A stretch of DNA of 64,000 nt from Marivivens geojensis (lineage in GTDB: Bacteria; Pseudomonadota; Alphaproteobacteria; Rhodobacterales; Rhodobacteraceae): contig NZ_JALKCU010000002.1 of assembly GCF_023540835.1 (NCBI RefSeq), positions 1 to 64,000 of the forward strand. The letters are read 5' to 3'. The position numbers and the translations under genes are program-made. Shown here piece after piece: positions 1 to 10,000 of the stretch (positions are counted from its first letter, which is position 1; each line of letters starts with the position of its first letter). The notes beneath the pieces were generated by a model, which was given only the letters and a program-made list of their open reading frames with translations, was not told the DNA's origin and made no database searches.

Positions 1-3000
1 CCACCGATGAGGACACGGCTGTCACCATCGACGTGCTCGACAACGACAGCGATCCGGACAACCAGCCGCTGACCATCACCGAGGCGACGGTTCCGGCAGA
101 GCAGGGCTCGGTCGAGATCGTGAACGGTCAGCTGGTGTTCACACCTGCCGATGACTTCAACGGTGAGGCAACGATCAGCTACACGGTCTCCGATCCGGAT
201 GGGAACACGGACACGGCGACTGTTGTTGTGACGGTGAATCCTGTTGAGGATGCGCCGGAAGCGTTGGACGACACTGCGACCACGGATGAGGACACGGCTG
301 TCACCATCGACGTGCTCGACAACGACAGCGATCCGGACAACCAGCCGCTGACCATCACCGAGGCGACGGTTCCTGCCGAGCAGGGTTCGGTCGAGATCGT
401 GAACGGTCAGCTGGTGTTCACACCTGCCGATGACTTCAACGGTGAGGCAACGATCAGCTACACGGTCTCCGATCCTGATGGCAACACGGACACGGCGACT
501 GTTGTTGTGACGGTGAATCCTGTCGAGGATGCGCCGGAAGCCAACGACGACACTGCGACCACCGATGAGGACACGGCTGTCACCATCGACGTACTCGACA
601 ACGACAGCGATCCGGACAACCAGCCGCTGACCATCACCGAGGCGACGGTTCCGGCAGAGCAGGGCTCGGTCGAGATCGTCAACGGTCAGCTGGTGTTCAC
701 ACCTGCCGATGACTTCAACGGTGAGGCGACGATCAGCTACACGGTTGCTGATCCTGATGGGAACACGGACACGGCGACTGTTGTTGTGACGGTGACGCCT
801 GTAAACGACCTCGTTGCGGTGGATGACGTTGCCCAGACGGATGAAGATACGCCTGTAACGATTGACGTTGTGGCCAACGACCAGAACCCAGATGGCGGTA
901 CGCCGACTGTGATTGCTGCGACTGTACCAGCAGCTCAAGGCACCGTGGCAATTGTTGGTAATAAACTCGTCTTTACACCTGCTGCGAACTTCTATGGTGA
1001 GGCGACGATCGACTACACCATCGAGGACGAAGAGGGTGCGGTTGATGTGGCAAAAGTCACTGTCACCGTGAACAGCGTTCTTGAATCGCCGATTGCAGTT
1101 GATGATGTTGAAACGACTGACTTTGACACGGCAGTCACTATCGACGTTCTTGAAAATGACAGCGATCCAGATGGCACTGTCCTAACGGTGATAGACGCAT
1201 CTGTCCCTGATGTTCAGGGTAGCGTCGCAATCGTTGACAATAAGGTTGTGTTTACACCTGCAGCTGGCTTTGAGGGTGAGGCGACAATCAGCTATACCAT
1301 CGAAGATGCGGATGGTCTGACCGCTGATGCTGTTGTCACTGTGACGGTGAATGATGCTCCGCCGCCACCTCCGCCGTCGCCAGATGGCACGGTCGAAGGC
1401 ACCTCAGGCGACGATATCATTGACGATACCTATGCGGGCGATCCGAATGGTGATTTCGTTGATAATGATGACGCGATCCTGCCTGGCGATACGGGCGATG
1501 ACGACCTGATCTATGGCTATGAAGGGGATGATATTATCCTCTCGGGCGATGGGAACGATGAAGTCTACGGTGGCGTCGGCAACGATACGATCCTTGATGA
1601 AAATGGATCGGATACTGTGTTCGGCGACGAAGGCGACGATTTCATCGATACATCTGGTAGACAGCAGAGCCCAGATACAGCCTATCCTGGATTGTTCCCT
1701 GCTGACACTGATCCGCTCAATGATCGTGACACTGTCTACGGTGGTGACGGCAACGATACGATCCTGACGGGTGATGACAATGACACCATTCATGGTGGCG
1801 CTGGCGATGACTTCATCGATGGTGGTGTCGATGACGACGTCATCTATGGTGAAGATGGTATGGACACCATTATCGGTAGCGAAGGTGATGACCGGATCTA
1901 CGGCGGTGATGGCGACGACCTGATTTATGGTGGTTTGACGACTGATGTGCTTGACCTGCCCGATGATTTGGATGGTGACGGCGATAGCAACGACATCGGT
2001 GAGGATCTTGTAACCAATAACAACAAAGACGTTATTTCTGGTGGCGCGGGTAACGATACCATCTATGGCGGTGATGATGACGATCTAATCAGCGGTGGTG
2101 AAGGGAACGACTTTATCGATGGTGGCATCGATGATGACGTCGTGTTGGGTAACGCTGGCGATGACACATTGACCGGTGGTCAAGGCAATGACCTTCTCGA
2201 CGGTGGTGATGGCAATGACATCATCACGGGTGGAGATGGCAATGACAGGTTGCTTGGTGGCCTCGGCAATGACACCTTCATCGGTGGCAACGGCGGTGAT
2301 GTGGTCATCGGTGGTGAGGATGCGGATGGACTGGACATCGACGTTCTGAACCTGACAGGCAGCGGTGTCGATCACATCATCTACAATGATACCGATCCTG
2401 AAGCAGGCACCGTGTTCTTTAACGACGGTTCCACGATGACTTTCTCGGAGATCGAGAACGTTATTCCTTGCTTCACGCCAGGTACTTTGATTGCAACGCC
2501 GCGCGGTCAAGTTCCTGTGGAACAACTCCATGTTGGGGACAAGATCATCACCCGTGACAACGGCATCCAAGAGATTGCTTGGTTGGGTCAGAAAGAGATG
2601 CCGGGCAAGCAACTGATTGCGAACCCGCACCTCAAGCCGATCCTGATCAAAGCTGGTGCCTTGGGTAACGGATTGCCGGAACGTGATATGCTTGTGTCGC
2701 CTAACCACCGTGTTCTGGTCGCGTCTGACCTCACGCAACTCTATTTCGAAGAGCGTGAAGTTCTGGCTGCGGCGAAACACTTGGTCGGTAGCGCGGGTAT
2801 CCATCAGGTTGATGTGACCAACACGACTTACATTCACTTCATGTTCGAACGCCATGAAGTGGTGCTGTCGGACGGCGCATGGACGGAAAGCTTCCAGCCG
2901 GGTGACTACAGCCTCAAGGGTATCGGCAATAGCCAGCGGAACGAGATTTTCGAACTCTTCCCAGAGCTGAAAGAGAAAGCGGGCATTCAGGATTATCAAT

Positions 3001-3047
3001 GGAGGAGGTGTAAGTTAGGTATTTATTATCAATGGCTTGCGCAGTAA
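1..3047 (+). CDS. RTX/Hint secreted surface protein, 5'-partial, with island-derived C-terminus
   Basis: The reading frame is open from the window edge (codons in phase with position 3), so the N-terminus lies outside. From the left: tandem cadherin-like/Big_9 Ig-fold repeats of 93 residues (to about 1350), a Pro-rich linker near 1360-1380, glycine/aspartate-rich RTX calcium-binding nonapeptides of the GGxGxD type (about 1390-2330), then a Hint domain (about 2468-2960) that begins with Cys in CFTPGTLI and carries SPNHRVLV, as in self-processing Hedgehog/intein domains. Such proteins are usually exported by type I secretion and act outside the cell; that is inferred. The last 15 residues after GIQDYQ are foreign: they are encoded by the integrated element that begins at about 3001. 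The native C-terminus is at 22980-23029. Confidence 0.9.
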   Translation, partial: TDEDTAVTIDVLDNDSDPDNQPLTITEATVPAEQGSVEIVNGQLVFTPADDFNGEATISYTVSDPDGNTDTATVVVTVNPVEDAPEALDDTATTDEDTAVTIDVLDNDSDPDNQPLTITEATVPAEQGSVEIVNGQLVFTPADDFNGEATISYTVSDPDGNTDTATVVVTVNPVEDAPEANDDTATTDEDTAVTIDVLDNDSDPDNQPLTITEATVPAEQGSVEIVNGQLVFTPADDFNGEATISYTVADPDGNTDTATVVVTVTPVNDLVAVDDVAQTDEDTPVTIDVVANDQNPDGGTPTVIAATVPAAQGTVAIVGNKLVFTPAANFYGEATIDYTIEDEEGAVDVAKVTVTVNSVLESPIAVDDVETTDFDTAVTIDVLENDSDPDGTVLTVIDASVPDVQGSVAIVDNKVVFTPAAGFEGEATISYTIEDADGLTADAVVTVTVNDAPPPPPPSPDGTVEGTSGDDIIDDTYAGDPNGDFVDNDDAILPGDTGDDDLIYGYEGDDIILSGDGNDEVYGGVGNDTILDENGSDTVFGDEGDDFIDTSGRQQSPDTAYPGLFPADTDPLNDRDTVYGGDGNDTILTGDDNDTIHGGAGDDFIDGGVDDDVIYGEDGMDTIIGSEGDDRIYGGDGDDLIYGGLTTDVLDLPDDLDGDGDSNDIGEDLVTNNNKDVISGGAGNDTIYGGDDDDLISGGEGNDFIDGGIDDDVVLGNAGDDTLTGGQGNDLLDGGDGNDIITGGDGNDRLLGGLGNDTFIGGNGGDVVIGGEDADGLDIDVLNLTGSGVDHIIYNDTDPEAGTVFFNDGSTMTFSEIENVIPCFTPGTLIATPRGQVPVEQLHVGDKIITRDNGIQEIAWLGQKEMPGKQLIANPHLKPILIKAGALGNGLPERDMLVSPNHRVLVASDLTQLYFEEREVLAAAKHLVGSAGIHQVDVTNTTYIHFMFERHEVVLSDGAWTESFQPGDYSLKGIGNSQRNEIFELFPELKEKAGIQDYQWRRCKLGIYYQWLAQ
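33..869 (+). repeat. Three near-identical 279-bp tandem repeats (93-aa cadherin-like modules)
   Basis: Copies begin at 33, 312 and 591 (period exactly 279 bp) and differ by only a few silent or single-base changes, for example gtg versus gta at the first codon and gcgttg versus gccaac near the module joint. Two further modules (about 870-1350) are related in protein but clearly diverged in DNA. The identity suggests recent duplication or gene conversion. The array probably continues to the left of the window, and the copy number may be miscounted in assemblies. Confidence 0.9.
2989..3000 (+). other. attL core (left junction of the element)
   Basis: AGGATTATCAAT lies in the Hint gene codons for Q-D-Y-Q. 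It matches the anticodon-loop segment of the tRNA-Phe fragment at 22968-22979 except for one A/T. The crossover must fall within this block, since chromosomal coding sequence precedes it and element sequence follows it. A further copy of ATTATCAATGG at 3025-3035, just inside the element, repeats the junction sequence at 2992-3002. Confidence 0.85.
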
Positions 3048-3223
3048 TTTTTTTGGTGTGCGTGTAAGTGTGTTTTTAGTGTCATTTTGAGGGTAGGGCG
3101 GAAACACTGTGTTGAACACTGTGAATATTGACCAACAATAAAGTTACCCAACCACAGCAATTTTTGCAAATGCTAAGGTTGCAGGCTAACAACGATGTCG
3201 CCGCGGCCTAGTGAAAGCAATCC
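3048..3223. other. Element left-end noncoding segment with AACACTGTG motifs
   Basis: AAACACTGTGTT at 3102-3113 is followed by AACACTGTG at 3115-3123. A GTGTGTTTTT segment near 3067-3077 resembles one at the right end near 22864-22874. Together with the upstream TATCAATGGCTT (3027-3038), which recurs at 13733-13744, this marks the segment as a terminal control region of the element, possibly a recombinase or partition/replication protein binding site. The promoter of the following histidine kinase must also lie here, but no clear -35/-10 pair is evident. Confidence 0.5.
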
Positions 3224-5074
3224 TTGATGATTTTTAATACTACTATCAAAAAACTACTCGCTAGGATCGCAGCGTTCCTTTTTTTGGTGTGCCTTGCTGC
3301 AAAGGCTGTAGCTAACTCAGATCAAATTCAAGTTAGACACGCCGTGGGTGATTTCAGCATTGAGGAAGTTGTTAAATCTAGCGCTTCGTCATTCTCAAAT
3401 TTCAGCCTTGGTGAAAACCTTGGCTTTCAAACGGAACCAGTTTGGTTTCGCCTTGATGTTTCAAAAGAAACGGCAGTCACTGACCAGCACCTAATTATTA
3501 CGCCAGTTCACATCGACAGTATTACGGTTTGGGCAGGGGGAGCTGATGGATACGAGCAGATTCTTAATGCAGGGGATCAGTCAACATCACCCTTAAGCAT
3601 GATCCCGGACGGCTATACAGTCAGGGTCACAGATGATCAGTTTAATGAACCTATTTATATCAGGCTTGCGTCCCACAACGTCATTCATCCTTTTTTTGAG
3701 CTGGTGGGCGTTAACGAAGTCCGCAAAATGGCCAGTACATCTGTCTTCCTATTCTCTATTACTATAGCAATCACGGTGCTTTATTTTGCTTGGGCTGTGA
3801 GCGCAGCGATCCATAGCCCGCAGGCATTGATCTTTGTGTTTATTTTGAGATTGGTGCTGTTTGTGTTCACGTTCTCAATACATTCAGGACTCTGGCGCTT
3901 TCTGGTTGGCGGTGAAGAGCTGCCACCGCAGGATATGCTACACAACGTGTCTGGGCTGGCTTATATCACCATCGCCCAGTTGTTTGATTTAGCATTGTTG
4001 AGAACGCTTTATACTAAAAAAGCGATTAAGGCGTTTTTGGCGATTATTTTAATTAGTACGTTTGCAAAAGTGGGATTGTTTATCTCAGGCGAGGTGTCGC
4101 TTGCACTCACGATAAACAATACTTCAGCGCTTTTAACGCTTGTTGCTGGAGGATTCATGGTGCTCCTTCCGCGCCAGAGTGCAGAAGATAACTCGAAGAT
4201 CCAACTGTCTCGTACTGCTGTTGGTGCTTACTTTGCTCTGCAAGCGTTTCCGCTAATTGTTTTGGTCATTCTTACGTATCTTGGAAACAGTAACTATCTG
4301 CGTGTATTTGCCCTAATGTTCATCAACTACGCCTTGGTTCCTGGTGGGTTTATTGCTTACGCAATGTTTAGACAGCAACAGCGTGTCTTTCGTAGCAAGA
4401 CAGAATTAGAGCTATATGCAAAGCACCTGGCTGAGCTCTCGCGCCTTGAGCAGAATAAGCGGGTCGAAATGAAGAGGTTGTTGGAAACACTTGCTCACGA
4501 AATCAAAACTCCGCTAGCGACCTTGCAGATGGCTGAGGCAGTAGGCCGGATTGATCAAAAGCTTTTGCATAGAGCGACAAGCAGCATAGGAGCTGCTCTT
4601 GCTCAAATGAGCAAAGCTGAACGTATTGAACGAGGATCTTTCGCGCTGGATAAAGAAGAGTTGGCGTTATGCAGTCTCATTGACAAGGTGGTAGCAAATC
4701 TAGGAAGCACTGCAAAAGTGCAATGCGCTGAGACAGTCATACAGGCCGATTGGAATGCATTGTACATTGTGCTCACCAACCTTATCGGAAATGCAGAAAA
4801 CTACAAAGCTCCCAACACTCAGGTGTTTGTTCAGGTCGAGCAGAATGATGAACGTGTAACAATATTAATCGGAAACGCGTTAAGTAGACCGATCCGAGAG
4901 CCTGATCGGCTATTCGAAAAGTACTTCAGAGACCGAACGACTGCAAAAGAGCCCGGGACTGGCCTTGGATTGTATTTGTCTAAGTCTCTCGTCGAGGCCT
5001 TTGGCGCAAAAATTAAGATCGTCAGCAGTCAGGCGCAATTTTTAGTACAGCTAACGTTCGAGAAGCGAGTGTAG
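3224..5074 (+). CDS. 7TMR-DISM-type sensor histidine kinase
   Basis: The 616-aa protein has a signal peptide (about 1-31), a periplasmic 7TMR-DISMED2-like domain (about 35-165, with EPVWFRLDV and IYIRLAS), about seven membrane segments (about 170-385), then a HisKA domain with LAHEIKTPL (phospho-acceptor His425), and a HATPase domain with the N-box NLIGNAEN and the G-box GTGLGLYLSK. It should autophosphorylate at the inner membrane in response to an external, possibly carbohydrate-like, signal and pass phosphate to the regulator encoded 53 bp downstream. It is the first gene inside the left end of the element, and its AT-richer coding sequence differs from the core genes. The ligand cannot be told from sequence. 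Confidence 0.9.
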   Translation: MMIFNTTIKKLLARIAAFLFLVCLAAKAVANSDQIQVRHAVGDFSIEEVVKSSASSFSNFSLGENLGFQTEPVWFRLDVSKETAVTDQHLIITPVHIDSITVWAGGADGYEQILNAGDQSTSPLSMIPDGYTVRVTDDQFNEPIYIRLASHNVIHPFFELVGVNEVRKMASTSVFLFSITIAITVLYFAWAVSAAIHSPQALIFVFILRLVLFVFTFSIHSGLWRFLVGGEELPPQDMLHNVSGLAYITIAQLFDLALLRTLYTKKAIKAFLAIILISTFAKVGLFISGEVSLALTINNTSALLTLVAGGFMVLLPRQSAEDNSKIQLSRTAVGAYFALQAFPLIVLVILTYLGNSNYLRVFALMFINYALVPGGFIAYAMFRQQQRVFRSKTELELYAKHLAELSRLEQNKRVEMKRLLETLAHEIKTPLATLQMAEAVGRIDQKLLHRATSSIGAALAQMSKAERIERGSFALDKEELALCSLIDKVVANLGSTAKVQCAETVIQADWNALYIVLTNLIGNAENYKAPNTQVFVQVEQNDERVTILIGNALSRPIREPDRLFEKYFRDRTTAKEPGTGLGLYLSKSLVEAFGAKIKIVSSQAQFLVQLTFEKRV

Positions 5075-5127
5075 CATGCGTAGGAATATCAGCGTCATGT
5101 ATGGTAGGGCTGCGGCGGGAGATATGT

Positions 5128-5805
5128 ATGACTACAATAGCCGTTGTCGAAGATAATGATGATCTACGAGAGTTCACTGCACTTTTCTTAGAGCAGCATG
5201 GCTATCAAGTCTTGCCATGTGTCGACGCTGAAAGTTTCTTAGAGACCAATGCTATAATTGACCTGTTTTTAGTTGATATAAACCTTCCTGAAATGGACGG
5301 TTTTACCTTAGTGCGATCCATTCGGGAAAGTGATCCAAATGCGGCAATCATTGTTTTGTCGGCTCGCGATTGGGATGCTGACATTGCTATGGGGTATGAT
5401 GTTGGCGCAGATATCTATCTAACAAAACCTACTGATCCAAACGTGCTTTTGTCTGCGGTGCGACGCTTGACGCAGCGCAGCTCAGGGCAGACGGGTCGGT
5501 CTGGTTATCTCGAAGTTGATCGTGCTCAGCAGGTCATGTGCTTCAAGGCATCTTCCTGTTCCATCACGTCGAGTGAGCTAGCGATACTAAATCGCTTGGC
5601 GATTGCAGGGATACGTGGGCTGGAACGGTTCGAAATGGCTGAGGTGCTTGATTTAGACCTTGATAGCGGGTCGCGCAAAGCAATGGACGTACGTATCGTT
5701 CGTCTACGCAAGAAATTGGCATCAATTGGCTGTGCAAGAAGTGCATTGGAAACCATGCGTGGCTTTGGTTATCGGCTCAATTTACCAGTGCAATTTTCAA
5801 GGTAG
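5128..5805 (+). CDS. OmpR-family response regulator
   Basis: A 225-aa two-domain regulator: receiver domain with acidic pair ED at 8-9, phospho-acceptor Asp50 in LVDINLPEMDG and Lys in YLTKPTDP, then a winged-helix Trans_reg_C domain (about 125-222, with VRIVRLRKKLA and GFGYRLN). The start at 5128 is preferred over the in-frame 5101 ATG because GGGAG sits at a proper distance and the receiver fold begins at MTTIAVVED. It follows the histidine kinase on the same strand and is its probable partner. The targets are likely the lipoprotein and autotransporter genes just downstream; this is inference from position only. Confidence 0.9.
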   Translation: MTTIAVVEDNDDLREFTALFLEQHGYQVLPCVDAESFLETNAIIDLFLVDINLPEMDGFTLVRSIRESDPNAAIIVLSARDWDADIAMGYDVGADIYLTKPTDPNVLLSAVRRLTQRSSGQTGRSGYLEVDRAQQVMCFKASSCSITSSELAILNRLAIAGIRGLERFEMAEVLDLDLDSGSRKAMDVRIVRLRKKLASIGCARSALETMRGFGYRLNLPVQFSR

Positions 5806-5863
5806 AGCACATCTCTCCGACGTAACCTTAAGAAAACATCAATCTATAGAAAAGAGAGAAGCA

Positions 5864-6223
5864 ATGAAGGCAACACTCAAAGTAATGATTGTTAGCGCTG
5901 TTTGCCTTGGCTTGGCCGGATGTGGAGGGCCTGATCTTGGCACCCGTATAGCGGGCTCAAAAATGGCAGGTGATGGTCTTTCTGCGGAAGCTCAGCCTAT
6001 CTCCGGAGCTGCAATTTTGATGAAGCCGCGAGTTGAGGATCTGACGGAAAATGGCTTTAACATTCGTTACATTGAAATGGGTTTCGGCTCAGGAACGCCA
6101 GCATCGGTTCGTGATCTTGCGGTTAAACAGTGCGCTGAGTTTGATAAAGAAGCTGTATTCAAAGCGGCGTCACGTGGTCTCGTTCAGTTGAACACCGTCA
6201 AAGCATACTATCAGTGCGTTTGA
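5864..6223 (+). CDS. Small predicted lipoprotein, unknown function
   Basis: A 119-aa protein with a type II signal peptide and lipobox LGLAGC (Cys at about residue 21), preceded by AGAGAG about 6 nt before the ATG. The mature part has two further Cys residues (KQCAEF and the C-terminal YYQCV) that could form a disulfide. I do not recognise a family. It lies 58 bp after the response regulator and before an autotransporter, so it may belong to the same surface-related unit. The start at 5864 is chosen because it creates a clean lipoprotein signal; the longer open frame overlaps the regulator. Confidence 0.75.
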   Translation: MKATLKVMIVSAVCLGLAGCGGPDLGTRIAGSKMAGDGLSAEAQPISGAAILMKPRVEDLTENGFNIRYIEMGFGSGTPASVRDLAVKQCAEFDKEAVFKAASRGLVQLNTVKAYYQCV

Positions 6224-7062
6224 TTGGGAAAAGTGATCATTAAAACCATCTAAAATATCAAATGCGAGTGCGACCAAAATAAACTTATGATAGCGCAGCG
6301 AAAGTTTCGCTGCGCGAAATAGCTATTTTGGTATTCCTACTGCCTGGCCGTGCTTTTCTTTTCCTCATGTACATCAATACGCCTGGTGGCTTGCGTAAAG
6401 CCATGCAGGGTATCAACCATAGATCTGTTCCTCGGTTAACCTGGACCTGGTCTTGAGTTTTATATTTTCGATGATCGGCGTTGGAGGAGTAATTCCCTCT
6501 CATTCCACGCCAGCCCCGACGTGGCGCTATCCGACAATGTAGCATATGTAGCACTTGCATTTTCGAGTTTGTTACTCACTCGGTATGAACAGCTTATTTG
6601 CAAATATTATTAATGAACGTAAGCGATTATTTGGATTGTATGGTCAGACGCTAGTTGTACCAGTACGCGGTTGCGGGAGCATATCAGCACCGAAGAACCG
6701 CAACAATGCAAAACATAAAGTCGGTAAAGCCAATAATTTTAAATTTGGAGATATCGGCGCGACTTTCCCTATGCTGTGCCTGAAAACGTGTCGCTATGTA
6801 GTACTGACCTGCTCCGCGTTGATCCTTGTTCGGCCATTGGGTGGGGTTAGAATAGCAATTGCAGCTATCGTCCGTGTATTAATTGGGCCACTTGCCTGTG
6901 GCTTCGAGTTAGTTGACTGCCATTACGACCGCTTGGGGCTTCGTCTCTGTTCGCTCACATTGGCACGCCATCAGCAAAAACCGAACCGGCCTTGTGCTTA
7001 TAGGTTCAGCGGCAATGTTTGCACAAATGCGGTTGGCCGCCTTTTCCCCTAGGATAATTATT
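6224..7062. other. 839-bp AT-rich gap without a convincing gene
   Basis: Short open frames exist on both strands, but none has a good ribosome-binding site, known motif or protein-like composition. The segment is likely to hold the autotransporter promoter and long leader. An 11-bp inverted repeat (GCGCAGCGAAA at 6293-6303, TTTCGCTGCGC at 6305-6315) followed by AT-rich sequence may end the upstream operon. It could also be the remains of a decayed gene. Confidence 0.5.
6293..6315 (+). terminator. Stem-loop after the lipoprotein gene
   Basis: The arms GCGCAGCGAAA and TTTCGCTGCGC are perfectly complementary. There is no strict T-run, but an AT-rich stretch follows within 15 nt. It lies 69 nt after the lipoprotein stop codon. 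A weak rho-independent terminator is the simplest reading; a protein-binding palindrome is the alternative. Confidence 0.45.
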
Positions 7063-10000
7063 ATGTGCGTACAAAAATTAGTACTATCAGTAGTGGTTGC
7101 ATTGGCTTCCATGTGGGGGGCTCAGGGGTTTGGCCTTCCCACAGATAGCGCGAGTTATGGCACTGAAGTCATTGTTGGCAGCTGTAAGGTTGAGAAGGAC
7201 TTTGAAAATAGTGGTGCTACCGGAGTCTTTCTTGTCATTGAAGGGAGTCGCAGATTTTCGGGTGGCTTTATGTACGAAGACCGTGACCTGATTGTTGAGC
7301 TTCCAGTTATTACAGAAAGCGACATGAGCACTTGCTTTGATGACTACATTGCAGGCTCGCTTGTGCAACAAAGCGTTGTCGCAACCAGTTTTGCAGCTCA
7401 ATCAAATATGGGCTTTGGGTATCGTTCGAATAACGGAAATTGGGTGCCCTATGTGATCGGTTCTGGCACGCTTGAGCCTCAAAGTGCTGATGCGCCCACT
7501 GAGTTGGTCGCCACGCCCGGTGACGAGGAGGTTTCTGTAGATTTCGTACCTCCGGCCAATACAGGTGATTCAGCTATTACTGATTACGAGTATAAGCTTG
7601 ATAGCGGATCATGGGTCAGCTCAGGCGTGTCCGCCAGTCCTGTTATCATCAGCGGGCTAATCAATGGTCGTTCTTATAGTATCAAGCTTCGGGCAGTAAC
7701 CTCCCCTGCCGCTGGGGGCGGCACAGAAACAACAGCCGTCATAAGCACTCCTGCCGCTGTGGAGCCACTTGAGCTTGTCTCCTCTTTACCCAGCGATAAT
7801 GCAACTGATATTGCAATTGACCAAGACATTGTTTTGACTTTTAGCGACGATGTGAGCGTGCAGCCGAACGCGCTTGCTCTTTATGATAGCTCAGATTCTG
7901 TGATAGATGCGGTGATAACGCTGTCAGGTCCAAATGTAACGATAAGTCCAACTAGCAATCTGAAGTATTCGGCTGGGTATTATATAAAAGTAGCAGCTAA
8001 CGCAGTTGAACAATCGAACGAAACGATACCTGCCTTCGCAGGTATTGCAGACAAAACCACACTTAACTTTACCACAGCTGCTTCGCCGTTGCTCGATGAT
8101 AGTCGCTCAGTTGATGAGGTTTTCGGGAATAATGGGTGTATCATTTCGAAATATTTTAGCTCTGGTGAGCAATCAGCATGGGTATATTTAGATACTGGCA
8201 ATTCAATTTTATACGATAGCGATGCTGGTTACTGGGACACAGGGAGCAAAAAGCAATCTGGCAGTCCTATCGATAAGTATGTGATTGCAGAATGCTTAGG
8301 GACCCAGGGCGAAAATATTGCGGGGCTGGTTCAAAAAGGTGCTGATGCATCAAGTTTTGGAGAGCAAGAGTACATGGGCTTTGCTTTCACTCTCCTTAAG
8401 GAAAGTGGCGGCTTGGGTGTTGGTCTCCACGAATACTTTGTAGGATCAGCACCGGCCACGGTTACTACACCTAGTGTGCCGACGAACTTTAGCGCGATCG
8501 GTGGTAATGGTGAAATTTCTGTATTATTTGCAAGTCCTGTAAGCAATGGCGGCGCTAGCATTTCGGATTACCAGTATGAGATAGATGGTAATGAGACATG
8601 GATCAGTGTTGGAACAACAACATCGCCTTTTGTGATTACAGGATTAGATGTCGGTGAGAGCTATGCAGTGAAGTTGCGCGCGGTCAACAGCATTGGTTAT
8701 GGATTAGCAACTGACGCTGTGACCAGTACAACTTTAAGCAAGCCTACAGCACCAACTGACTTAATTCCATCTGCTGGGGACAGACAGGTAACACTCGCAT
8801 TTACAGAGCCATCAGATAATGGTGGATCGAGTATTACTGACTACGAGTATGAGCTGGACAGTAGTGGTACGATTGTGAGTGCTGGTATTGTCACTTCTCC
8901 ATTAGTAATTACTGACCTTATTAATGGAAGGACCTATTCTATTAGGCTCCGTGCTAGGAATAGTGTCGGCGGTGGTGTTGTATCGGAAGCTGTGACATTT
9001 ACGACTTCCGTAGTTCACTCCCCACCAACAAACTCAGCTCCAGTTGCAGACGCAGGTCCTGACGAAACAGTAGCTTATGCTGCAACTGTGACGCTGGATG
9101 GTTCAGGATCGTCTGATGCCGACAGCGGCGACACGTTAACCTATGCCTGGACGCAAACGTCGGGCACAACTGTGACACTGTCCAGCGCGACGGTACAGCA
9201 ACCCACATTCACAGCTCCCACACTCAACGTTGGTGATGCAGATGCTGTGTTGGTGTTCTCGCTTGTGGTCAATGACACTACAGTCAACAGCGCAGCGGAT
9301 ACGGTCACGATTACCGTTGAAGCCCCATTGCCTACACCAGCGTCAGAATTTGCAGAACATGAAGCAGAAATCCGTAACACGCTAGTTGGTGACGCCTCTC
9401 GCAGCCTGCGTAGCTCGGTCAGTGCAAATCAACGCATGACCCAAAGTGCTCGCAGCAGGTTCATCAGTGTTCGCCAAACCCAAGCGCGTGAAGAAGACGT
9501 CACACGGGCTCTGATCCCCTTCGACGTTGATGGCAACTTCACCCTGTCTGAGACTGGCTTAAGCACTGCTGGTAACTTCTTCCAGCAAGTTGGCAATGCA
9601 GAGGGCACATACCGCCGTTTGTTCTTTGGTGACTTTGATGTGCAGCACGATAATGACACTGACAGCACCACTGCGACGCTGACAGGCCGCATGGCTTGGG
9701 AGCAGATGACGTCTGAGCGAACCATGCTGGGCTACTTCATTGGTGGTGAACTGGCTACCAGCACCATCGGTGGCAGCTTTGAAGGTGATCAGGACCGCAT
9801 TGGTGTCACGGCTGGGGGCTATGTTGTGCATAAGCTGTCCGAGCAGGTTTACTTCGATGGCTTTGCAAGTGTTGGAGCAGGTCGCAACAACCTTGAGATG
9901 GCCAATGACACCTTGGCGCTTGAGAGTGAGTACACCACGCAAACAGCAACATTGGGTGGGGCAATCACAGGCGTTTACAGTCAAAAGGGCTATGACTTTA

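Noticed and set aside
2085-2999. 304-aa open frame on the minus strand
   Set aside because: It is the antisense of the RTX/Hint coding region, with no ribosome-binding site or domain.
6555-7052. 165-aa open frame before the autotransporter
   Set aside because: No ribosome-binding site or recognisable motif, unlike composition, and it overlaps the likely promoter of the next gene.
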